Virus record (IMG/VR): IMGVR_UViG_3300014060_000001
Coordinates: 1-53,600 of that record
DNA: 53,600 nucleotides
Reading direction: 5' to 3' (one strand)
From: a virus
The notes beneath the pieces were generated by a model, which did not search any database, was not told the origin of the DNA, and was given only the letters and a program-made list of their open reading frames with translations. The position numbers and the translations under genes were made by a program. Of the stretch, positions 33,001 to 40,669 are shown one piece after another (position 1 is the first letter of the stretch; each line of letters starts with the position of its first letter).

Positions 33001-36000
33001 AACAGGCAAGTCATTCATAAGCTTATATACAGAGCCAGAGTCACTAAATATATGCTGAATTTTGTTGCTGATGAAGTCATCAAATGCAGTGTCCTGATTT
33101 TGGCCTTTAGAGCTCATTATAGCCCCTAAATTCTCTTCGCTGATAGTTATACCCACTTCATTAAGTAATGCCTTTAAATCGCCTAAAAGCACTGCATAAT
33201 TAGATATCTTATTATACTTCTTCATCTGGAAGTCTACCTTATCTTTTATGATATTGTACTTCTTCCTAAGAGTATTAAAATAGTCTGGATTTGGTATAGG
33301 GTCTTTACCTTGATTAAAACTAAATAACTTACTGTTTCTTGCAAAGTTCTGATTCCAAGATTTAACTTCTTCTGAGGCAGCAGTCTTAACCATTGCATCT
33401 CCAAAGTGTATATTGATTTCAAAATTCTCTTCTGTAATATAGCTGTTAATAAAGTCTAATCTAGCTTGAGATACTGTATTCCATAATTGTATTCTAAGGC
33501 TATAATCTTGTTTAATATACTTAAGTAAAGTTTCAAATGTAAAACTACCTTTAGCTTTTTCTTCCAGTATATCCATAAGATCCTGAGTAGTTACCACGTT
33601 GGTACTAGACCTTAATAATTCAGCCCAAACTGGTGAAAACTCTGCAAATGCTGGTAAACCAGTTTTAGTATTATTAGATTGATGGTCTGGTAATATAGAC
33701 AGTAATAGTTTAATATTAGCTGCTACGTTATCTTTAGCAGAAGACTCAAATGAAGGTATACCAAAGATCTCAGCCTTAGCCACTACCTCCCCAGATTCTT
33801 CGTCTATCTCTTGACTATCGGCTCTTCTCCTTATATTAAGGTTATTCAGATAGTTCTCCAGATCTTGTTTAATAATATCAAAATTTTCATCTACTATAAT
33901 CTCACTAATCAAATCTCTAAACTTAGACGCTTTGATCTGCTCAGCAGTATTTGTACTTAAAGCGGCTACATTATTATATTGACCTTTAAGATTTATAAGT
34001 CTTTCTTTAAGTAGTGAATAAGATAACTTACTAATATCTTGAGTACCTTCTTTAAGATTTATACTTATAACCCCCTTACGTGTCTGTATGTCAGAGGCTG
34101 CAGTTACTAGTCCGGAAGCTTGCATTAAATTCCTAAATAAGAAATTAATTACTTCTCTGTACTCTTCCCCTGATTGAATATTACTAAACGCCTTACCTCT
34201 TATCTCATAGTTAGCGTACTTTCCTTTTAAAGATTCTAGCTTAGTTTTATCTACTTTTTTATATCTAAACCTGCCTTCGTCAATGTATCTAAACAGTTGT
34301 TGTATGTCAACTTCTGATAGTTTATTTGCTCCGACAAATATAGTTTTAATATAGTTAAATATATTGTTAAAGAACCTTTTAATAGTAGGGATAATACCTT
34401 TCTTTTCAAACCCTTCTTCTTTTAATAACATGAAATTCCTATACTCCTCAGCTAAATGTTCTTCTACTATTTTATCTGTAGCATCTTTTAATTTATACTG
34501 GATTCTAGCTTTTTTGTATATCGCTTGTCTATCCACCTCATTCATTAAGAATAGGGATACTCTGTGAAACGCTTCGTGATACTCTGTACCTATTTCAGCT
34601 GCATTTGATAATAATATAGAATCTACTCTAGCTTGTCCAAAGGCATGCTTATCTTGAGCCAACTCTATTAACCCATCTACAATTTCAATATCGAAGTCTT
34701 TACCTAATTTACTTCTAAGCCATTTTGTAGCTTTAGTAGGATTGTAAGGTCTTTGATCTATAGGAGAATCTGGTACAGTTCTAAAATAAGTATCTATATC
34801 TTCTAAACTTGTAGGCCCATTAGGATCTATTTCGTTAGATGTATTAACACTCTGGTCTTGTAACTCGTCTCCTTTTACTTCAATAACTGGATTAGCTTCA
34901 TCTATAACAGACTCGGCAGTAACTACTTTAGCAGCTTCATTCTCTTTCTCTACTACCTCTACAGTAGTGGCAGGTAAATCAGCATGTAATAGATGTTGAA
35001 AAGCGCTAGCATCTTCTTCTATAATCTTAAACGATGCAGCATCTGTTAAATCTATAGCGCCTAGTTTAGCAACTCTGTCATTTAGATTTTCAAGTACACC
35101 TTCAAACTGAGTTTCTAATATAAATTTACCATCTTCAACTGTACCTAAATAGTATTTAGTATTAGATACCTGAGGATTATAGAAGTACACTGTAGTACCG
35201 CTTCTTTGTATCTTAGCTATATTACTAACTTTAGCAACTCTAAGTTCAGTAGTCTTTTTAGTTGCCTGTTGATTGGATTCTTTTGCAGTTTCTACAATCT
35301 CAGGTTTAGTAATAGGGGCTACCTGCTTTTTAACAACCTTCTTCTCAGTAATAGAAGGGGCAGTTTCGTTAAGTATAATAGTAGGATTATTAGTAATAGA
35401 CTTAGTACCAGGAACTACTCTTAATCTAGTCATTAATGTATCAGAGTTAATCAAGAAGCTTGCATAGTTATCAGTCTCTACATTATAAGACATTGTAGAA
35501 CCAATAGTAAAGTCTTCTCTAGCTGCTAATTTCTTTCCTAAAAAGGGTTTGCTCACTGGATAATTCTTATTGATACTAGCCCATTCTATAAAAGCCTTCT
35601 CTTGCTCTGCAGTAATCTTATTTAGATCAATTAAAGTTTCACCAAATTTAAGGCCTCCTTCTGGAGTAGTCCATAACTGCTTTTGGATATATCTAGATTT
35701 AGACTTGTTATTAGCAGGTACTTCAGTTACATCTTTACCATGAGTAATTAGATGCTTAAGTACATCCTTAACTCTAAGTCCACCTGTAACTCCTACGCCT
35801 ACAAACTTGTCATTACCTTTACCCTTAACCTGTTGTTTAAGAGCTTCTAGTACAATCTTAGCATGTTCTTTTGAAATCTTACTTGGATTTAATTTAACTA
35901 TTACAGACTCTCCATTAGCCGTACGATTAGTACGCCAATAAATATTACCTTTAGACCCTTTACCTGCTCTACGCTCATCTCCTGCAATATATATATTACC

Positions 36001-39000
36001 GTCAGTTAAACCTAGTCCTATCTCTTGGCTAGTTGCCGCATCCCCGAGTTGTTCAAGGAGTTGGGATAAGGAAATGTTAGTATTAGGATCTGTATTGTAA
36101 TGGCCGACTGTTTTTCTTTCTACAGGAAATGTTATAGAATTACCTTTTAACTTCTCAGTTAAAATCTGTCTTCTAGTATTTCTCATAGCCATCATCTTAT
36201 CTTTCTTAGAAGATAATCTAGCATCCATAGCCTCTTTTTCGCTAAGGCCTATTAATTCCCCTGCTTCTACTGTAAGGTGTTTGTAATTAGATTGGTGAGT
36301 ATATATGCCATTTTCAAATACTACAGTACCATCTTGATATGTATACTTAATAGGAATCATGTCTACAAGTTTGTTAAACTCCTTGTATTCATTACTTAAT
36401 GCTTCTAGTACTTTAGAATCTGTTATATCTTTATCTAACGTCTCTTCTATTTTATCTATAGGTACTGACCCTGCTTTTATAGAAGCCTCTAGTCTAGGAT
36501 ACGCATTCCAAAATTCTCTGTAGTCATAGTCTATCTCAGCAGTAACAGTTGCATTACCTACAGCATTGTTAATAGCATGAGTTAAGAACTCGACATTGTT
36601 GACTTTAAACTGTTTAGAATCCCTATCAAAATGTATGTAAGCTAAGGCATCATTAGAATTAATTACACCAGAGAAGAACTCGTCATCTTTACTTTGATCT
36701 TTAGATTCTGACTCATTCATCGACTCTACAGTATCTCCACTCTTAACTGTATTGTCAAATTCGGTAGCTTCTTCAGTTGCCGTCTCTTGCTCAGTTAATC
36801 TACGTTGTGCCTCTGCTTCTATAGCTGCTTTCTCTTCTACAGCCTGTCTAGCTTCTTCTTCTAATTGCTTAGTGGTCTTTTGTTCTACCTCAGTTGTTTG
36901 TTTCTCTGCTGCTTCTGGCGCCACTCTCGGAGAACTTGAAACCTCTGATTGGCTGGGGATTGTAAGAGCTTCTCCTGCAGTTGCGGGTCTAACATCTTTA
37001 ACATTTGATCTAACTTCATTTTGTATTTCTTTAAGGGTTATAGCTTTAGATTTGCTTGTAGCATCTATAGCTTGGTTAATTAAACTTCTAGTTTCTTTAG
37101 TTATCCTATTATAAATTAAACCTTGAGGCTTAACTTTCTTATAACCTTTAGTAGCTTCTCCTTCTCTTAGGTAGTATACTTCATACTGCCCATTAGATTT
37201 ATACACAGCGTAGTCTACACCAGTCTTAGGATCACGAACTATTAGGGCATCAGATTCTGTACCGAAGACTAGATAATCAAATATCCTTTCCTCGACAGCT
37301 TCGTTTACCTCAATGAAGTAAGCTACTGGTTGTACTACAATATCCTCTGTAAAGACGTGTTTAACGCCATTTACGTCCACTAGAGTAACACTGACTGGTA
37401 CACCATTGCGAACCTTAATAGAGTCGCTAGGATTGCCGTAAAATGGGTTTTTATAATACCTGCCATTAATAAGTATAGGATAGGCTCTGCGATCTGTTTC
37501 ATACTCGACTCCTATAGAAGTATGTGATAATGGACTAACTCCCAATTCTTGAAATGACAAGCTGGACTCAGTACCTCCTATTATATATTCCTTGTTGCCT
37601 TCCTCAGTAGATACAAATACAGTACTACCCTCGCTCTGTTTAATGTACCCTAGTTTATCATTATATTCAGCAGGAACATATGTATCCCTACTTACTTCAA
37701 ACAACTCTTTAGGAGTCATCTTCACTACACCGTATACAGCATTAGTATTTTTAACATCCTTAGAAGCAACCTTAGCATCTTCCTTACTCCTTGTAGTAAC
37801 TTCCTGAGCCAGACTTGTAATAGCAGCTTTAGCATCATTTCTATGTTGCTCTAAACTTTTCTGTTGTATTTCAAAGTCCCCTAAAGCATTTATAGACTCG
37901 TTAGATATAGTTGATACTTTATCTTTAGTATACTCTTTACCACCTAATTGAGGCATAATATTATAGAATACCATAGCAGAATCAGACACTTTTGCAGGTC
38001 TACCTAATGTTCTTTCTATTCTATTTAGATCATGATATTCAACCTCCCCAGTTTCAAAGTCAGTAGTATAAGCCCTCTCAAGCTTATCTTGCATGAAATT
38101 AAGAGTAAGTCTACCCCTATTACCTGTACCATTACTTTGAACTTCTTTGGCTATCAGGGTACGCTCATTAACTATATTTCCCTCTTCAGTACCATCAGTA
38201 TATATAATATGTACACTGCCATCTTTCTCATTCTTCTTATAGAAGTACGAAGGATTAGTAGAATCCATATCTCCGTTAACTACTTTAGATTTCTCTAAGT
38301 CAGCTACGTAACCATTGTCTTGTGCTTGAGCAGGTGTAAGCGTAGTTGTAGAGAGAGTAGGAGATAGATTAGTTTTGACTGGAGTATCTGATTTAGTAGT
38401 CGCTGCTTTAGTTGCAACAGAATCGTTATCTTCTGCAATATTTCTACCTTCAGATTCTTCTTTAAGTATACGCTGTTCTTCTATATACCTATCCTTTTGC
38501 TTTTTAAAGCTTAGCAAGTCTTTTAGCTTTAACTCTGAATTAGTCAGTTCAGATTTAGCCTGCTCTAATAACTTAGCGGCTTTTTTACCTTCTTTAATCT
38601 CCTGTTCAGAATTCAGATTCTTTAAAGCTTCTACACCTGCTATTCTACCGTTACCAGCAGCTTCACCTTTACGTACTGTATCCTCTAGTTCTTTTATTTT
38701 CTCACTAAGGAATAACTGCTTAGAAGCTTCTTGGTACTGCTCAATAGTAACTAACTCTTTGCGAATTCTATCCCCATTGCTTTTACCAAAATTATTAAGA
38801 CCGCCGTAATTATTCTTTATAGATCTGTATATCTCATCTAAAGATTTAGCAGTCTTAGAATATTTATCTTTTAAACCATTTATATAATCTTCTTGCTCCT
38901 TATTGTCTTCTGTTATAAATCCAGCCTCAGTAAGGTCTTCAACTTCCCTAGCTGCAAATTTATCTATAAGACCTTGTACAGCATCAGTATCTCCGCCTTC

Positions 39001-40638
39001 ATTGAATACTTTAAATGCGTAGTCTGAGAACGTATCATGCTTAATAAAATCATGTGCCCCTTTATTACCACCAGCTAATGCCTTTAAACTTTCTAAGTAC
39101 CTAACATATTGTATTTGAGAATTACCATACTTAGCTTTAACCTTTTCAGGATCTAATTGTGGATACCCTTGCTCGTCAATTTCATACTGCCCAGCTTTCT
39201 CTACTACATTACCGTCTGCATCCCTCTCTGTTCTAAGCTTAAGCAAATCATTAATACCAGTAGAAGCCATGTCCATATACTGGGCCTTAGCGTTAGCTAA
39301 TCTAATAGTAGCAGCATTCTTACTTTTAGCTTCTTGTATGCCACCATAACCTCCTGGACCTATACCTATAATAGACCCTAATACTATTGCCTTTTGTCCT
39401 TCATCAGTGCCAAAATTCTCGAACCAATTCCTCATCAAGCCTTGAACTAGTCCTGTATTCTCTTCTTTACCTTCGGCTTTAGCTTGCGTATAACTTTGTA
39501 AAGCAGACTGCATATTCTCTTCATACGCACCTTCAGTAACAGAAGAAAGCAAAGCATCTTTAGCAAATGTACCAGCCATCTGCTTTTTAGTTAGAGCTGC
39601 AGGAATATCTTTTATAATCTCCTTACCAGTCTTACCAGCTGTTGCACCTTCTTTAAATACTCTATCTAAACCTACATTTTCTGTACCTTTAAAGAACATA
39701 CTAGTCTCTAATAGATTAGATGGAGCTAATAGTGCCATGTTAGTCCAGAACGTAGTCTTAGCTGCCTCAGATGCTCTTATATTAGCTTCCTCTGCAGATA
39801 ACTCTCCTAGTTCTACTTTCTTTTGCAATGATGCAAGCACACTGTCCTTAGTATCCTTAGCTTCAAATGCAGCCTCACTAACACTGTTAAAAGTAGAGAT
39901 AGTAGCTAAAGTAGATGCGTCAACAAATTTCTGCATAGGTACAGTAAGCAATTCAGCGGCTTGACCTGTCTTAGCAGCAGTAGTAGCTTTTGAAAAGGCC
40001 TTTGCAATTTTACTATAAGTACCTGCCCCTTTAGCAATTGCACTCATGCCTTTAGCACCTATCATAGAAGAAATCATAAAAGCAGTACCGTCCACAATAT
40101 CATCAAACCAGAATCCAGGAGTGGCCATCTGTTCTAAGATATTACCGTCTAGGTATTTCTTAGTTTTATATATAGGCATTGCTTCTTTAGCAGTCTCTTC
40201 TAAGCTATTGAAAGCTGCAGAAAAGCCGTTATCAAGCATGGTACTCATATCACCAGTCATGATAGCTGGTACAGCTGACCCTAAATAACCAAGTCCTGCT
40301 AAGAATTTAGTTGCAGTAGAGGTAACAAGCCTCCCTGTACCTTTAGCAAGCATGCCAATAACAGATTGGTCTTGTGCCCTTAATTCCTCGTTATCCTGAT
40401 TGGGCTTTAATTGAAAGTCAAATTCGTCAGGATCCAGGCCAAGGTCCCCCTTGCCTAAAACTGCGTTACTTTGGGAATCTGTAATCTTGTTAATTAACCC
40501 AAACTCCTCTAAAGACAAAGAGCCAGACTTTTTAGATCCGGCTCCTGTGTTTTCGGGAAGGTTAGTAACAGGATTAATTTCAGCAGAAGACATTTCTCCA
40601 GCTAAATCAAATTCCTCTTTAGTTAAACCTTTCGACAT
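27100..40638 (-). CDS. Giant virion RNA polymerase polyprotein, 4512 aa
   Basis: The polymerase signature lies at residues 3387-3439: YRVPTQAQNST, then DIIVLPKENPVVTGSDYDVD, with D3435-Y-D3437-V-D3439. This is the D-x-D-x-D metal site of the single-chain RNA polymerase of crAss-like phages, related to eukaryotic RNAi polymerases. HETSH (3187-3191) lies in the same region. A separate HEAFH (2021-2025, IGTEYHEAFHRVS) looks like a zinc peptidase. The N-terminus has hydrophobic Gly/Ala-rich segments (FLAGLGYLGSAVPAIM). Low-complexity linkers near residues 720-770, 1240-1330, 1766-1800 and 1890-1950 divide it into blocks. A domain near 3690-3810 (GKRGGEDVYM, GGAALITDN) is unrecognised. It should be packaged and injected to transcribe early genes. 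Confidence 0.9.
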   Translation of the reverse strand: MSKGLTKEEFDLAGEMSSAEINPVTNLPENTGAGSKKSGSLSLEEFGLINKITDSQSNAVLGKGDLGLDPDEFDFQLKPNQDNEELRAQDQSVIGMLAKGTGRLVTSTATKFLAGLGYLGSAVPAIMTGDMSTMLDNGFSAAFNSLEETAKEAMPIYKTKKYLDGNILEQMATPGFWFDDIVDGTAFMISSMIGAKGMSAIAKGAGTYSKIAKAFSKATTAAKTGQAAELLTVPMQKFVDASTLATISTFNSVSEAAFEAKDTKDSVLASLQKKVELGELSAEEANIRASEAAKTTFWTNMALLAPSNLLETSMFFKGTENVGLDRVFKEGATAGKTGKEIIKDIPAALTKKQMAGTFAKDALLSSVTEGAYEENMQSALQSYTQAKAEGKEENTGLVQGLMRNWFENFGTDEGQKAIVLGSIIGIGPGGYGGIQEAKSKNAATIRLANAKAQYMDMASTGINDLLKLRTERDADGNVVEKAGQYEIDEQGYPQLDPEKVKAKYGNSQIQYVRYLESLKALAGGNKGAHDFIKHDTFSDYAFKVFNEGGDTDAVQGLIDKFAAREVEDLTEAGFITEDNKEQEDYINGLKDKYSKTAKSLDEIYRSIKNNYGGLNNFGKSNGDRIRKELVTIEQYQEASKQLFLSEKIKELEDTVRKGEAAGNGRIAGVEALKNLNSEQEIKEGKKAAKLLEQAKSELTNSELKLKDLLSFKKQKDRYIEEQRILKEESEGRNIAEDNDSVATKAATTKSDTPVKTNLSPTLSTTTLTPAQAQDNGYVADLEKSKVVNGDMDSTNPSYFYKKNEKDGSVHIIYTDGTEEGNIVNERTLIAKEVQSNGTGNRGRLTLNFMQDKLERAYTTDFETGEVEYHDLNRIERTLGRPAKVSDSAMVFYNIMPQLGGKEYTKDKVSTISNESINALGDFEIQQKSLEQHRNDAKAAITSLAQEVTTRSKEDAKVASKDVKNTNAVYGVVKMTPKELFEVSRDTYVPAEYNDKLGYIKQSEGSTVFVSTEEGNKEYIIGGTESSLSFQELGVSPLSHTSIGVEYETDRRAYPILINGRYYKNPFYGNPSDSIKVRNGVPVSVTLVDVNGVKHVFTEDIVVQPVAYFIEVNEAVEERIFDYLVFGTESDALIVRDPKTGVDYAVYKSNGQYEVYYLREGEATKGYKKVKPQGLIYNRITKETRSLINQAIDATSKSKAITLKEIQNEVRSNVKDVRPATAGEALTIPSQSEVSSSPRVAPEAAEKQTTEVEQKTTKQLEEEARQAVEEKAAIEAEAQRRLTEQETATEEATEFDNTVKSGDTVESMNESESKDQSKDDEFFSGVINSNDALAYIHFDRDSKQFKVNNVEFLTHAINNAVGNATVTAEIDYDYREFWNAYPRLEASIKAGSVPIDKIEETLDKDITDSKVLEALSNEYKEFNKLVDMIPIKYTYQDGTVVFENGIYTHQSNYKHLTVEAGELIGLSEKEAMDARLSSKKDKMMAMRNTRRQILTEKLKGNSITFPVERKTVGHYNTDPNTNISLSQLLEQLGDAATSQEIGLGLTDGNIYIAGDERRAGKGSKGNIYWRTNRTANGESVIVKLNPSKISKEHAKIVLEALKQQVKGKGNDKFVGVGVTGGLRVKDVLKHLITHGKDVTEVPANNKSKSRYIQKQLWTTPEGGLKFGETLIDLNKITAEQEKAFIEWASINKNYPVSKPFLGKKLAAREDFTIGSTMSYNVETDNYASFLINSDTLMTRLRVVPGTKSITNNPTIILNETAPSITEKKVVKKQVAPITKPEIVETAKESNQQATKKTTELRVAKVSNIAKIQRSGTTVYFYNPQVSNTKYYLGTVEDGKFILETQFEGVLENLNDRVAKLGAIDLTDAASFKIIEEDASAFQHLLHADLPATTVEVVEKENEAAKVVTAESVIDEANPVIEVKGDELQDQSVNTSNEIDPNGPTSLEDIDTYFRTVPDSPIDQRPYNPTKATKWLRSKLGKDFDIEIVDGLIELAQDKHAFGQARVDSILLSNAAEIGTEYHEAFHRVSLFLMNEVDRQAIYKKARIQYKLKDATDKIVEEHLAEEYRNFMLLKEEGFEKKGIIPTIKRFFNNIFNYIKTIFVGANKLSEVDIQQLFRYIDEGRFRYKKVDKTKLESLKGKYANYEIRGKAFSNIQSGEEYREVINFLFRNLMQASGLVTAASDIQTRKGVISINLKEGTQDISKLSYSLLKERLINLKGQYNNVAALSTNTAEQIKASKFRDLISEIIVDENFDIIKQDLENYLNNLNIRRRADSQEIDEESGEVVAKAEIFGIPSFESSAKDNVAANIKLLLSILPDHQSNNTKTGLPAFAEFSPVWAELLRSSTNVVTTQDLMDILEEKAKGSFTFETLLKYIKQDYSLRIQLWNTVSQARLDFINSYITEENFEINIHFGDAMVKTAASEEVKSWNQNFARNSKLFSFNQGKDPIPNPDYFNTLRKKYNIIKDKVDFQMKKYNKISNYAVLLGDLKALLNEVGITISEENLGAIMSSKGQNQDTAFDDFISNKIQHIFSDSGSVYKLMNDLPVNKGVTFNNVLRDEKGVAYIANQISALDPMSLGESLLAHQGKMFYLVTQHTNLTNQINDFKKNPEETFAQKQKAVYNTNSTWINYFRENPSKISELQLKTVASIYKENEQDEGRGYQDVTNIEEYLIRLSANFNGYTTLPTPADRSSYQYLKGVPKVEVQLDSQGNVSDNVIEQFVNYFKDERERIILTKSQVENVLNAIDGADGSEAFDATDLVENLHFTMKDPYKGRDVVKEGEVVIATNEVGEWVRVPVGSKAIHGNGKLLKTEKVNDKGEATWEYAGRGAKFITFTNRSGYKSVPAYMQGILKERIQKSLDYAVENGIITESNGVYYNNLIPSTIIESKLREEGATVDSAIRNIIADNTVNTVVAGLEMSKMLTSDIASFKSFDDYIKRITGYTSTGSNLATEIPANTYQNDELIIADQYNVTTFNSHVVSSSLYDELVERHAKYYVEKDGISKEDAIERAEEKLSSYKATDQTDAQTYITNEMYRALAVKLGEWNDLKEQAYQLLTSGKELKHAQMISLYNLVSEPLKLTYMKTYQNGKQSYSVFDKMSLATLYRPFVEGTQLEELVDRMELKGKYEGKGLDPIHQVKFHTAEKSGNKDRRNIFKDGTEKEFTDLGLVTVYKQDFKNLRKQLNTAPHETSHIALGSQMRKIGISNVDFEADYVNKFDDKESMNGRQVVEEVHSVISELSDRGVEDFKKDMYLDDNFQISDKAGFINKLKVEARKANMPQHIVDSLKLNSDGNNFYLDLDSMPDARKWIQSRIISLIKKATIDTELPGGSFIQMSDLGLRSIDKSDELKWGDKDGFIETFVSVNLFKHIIPGFATKTHEQRVEWLDSNPNSVAMGYRVPTQAQNSTMTFKVKKWLPENMGDIIVLPKENPVVTGSDYDVDKVFVVRHNYKDGKRIKYLTLDNSSSIERANAYTDLALKSELKEINKKYREKAGIAVEGIDTEDYKETLKIIRKSHKDSMNLEIQGIKDQWVKDNLAEFEKGPIIKQNTTEAVQNRLLDMYFTVWHSDSHLIHRTQPLGYGTEILKDLAYEVRNTWEQQEDISGSPLAYLSPEEQVDVKSRFKFGARGIGPNALAGAHHILSQSVDLGLFEDIGAGNTTKENIVETSFPVFEGDLNIKNIFSVNPIKKVDVKAKSKAKISTKYAGFGPSEVLSSTATYAEQAKELANTGNYTSKDVVFVSVPGKRGGEDVYMPAIDKTIAEVRKALKGGAALITDNIQYTDSNSYNIGEKKLKMFLENLGVSYTEIEVDENLLGVWNTTPPSSVKKLTSLSGLKGKDNEYITEWFSALLDAHMDIGADPWIAYLNANAYTNPVITLLIRAGVGGRETFRFIAQPILKDVSETQSNKDNKLGIDAKKAKVEVLKKYKQEFIRLGGNIDSIPSGKLAFESMIHNQEGLVKQAKKAGENRKNGIPLDIDYYRTQLTIYNGFEYLLTFSDSLKQAILASRVDTKRFGSQLSAVNLFRNKIEKLSIESNSGSGIRNFDRLFSDTFLGTMTDNSVGMVQDSVGATLLEGSPAFVELHRKILDITGMTYVADEKLVNKISSAIYTQVASEFFVFDANTNPTGMKREEVDKLFKGNTSIPKIIEEIQMGTKWPQAKGNAIFSIFTPVYRQDGPSFLSVRKPEDPFHINSIVSGWRELYVNEDTRQFALDLFKYSYFTSGFKSGANSFHNLVPAEILIDTGYNDFIKRKKVASRQSSAFAYMMDEIMVNSWSEKEIVSNFKSSDIQEGIGQNSMITLPYAKFGIGTGDGTVFGKPYLKNMVEGDIQLYKFGGYTVTGDETKLIYYRIPKKSIKYDRVFNIVENGLSRSTEKRNYDIPYNINESTFLQMATQTSKSTGRFLNEVIAGAIQVDSKNDRIVNTKEEENNKSSDQLYTARATNPIQAVPGITEGIIQMLTELDGEVGMSMEIRTGVYSLPNKQMIHLENQGNGQYTVSSRTTISPTLEEVNKRIEEC

Positions 40639-40669
40639 ATTTATTATTATAAATTATTATTTATTAAGA

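Noticed and set aside
36752-37114. Plus-strand frames of 60-150 codons inside the late arm
   Set aside because: They are Ser/Leu-rich reverse complements of the giant late genes without start context or recognisable domains.
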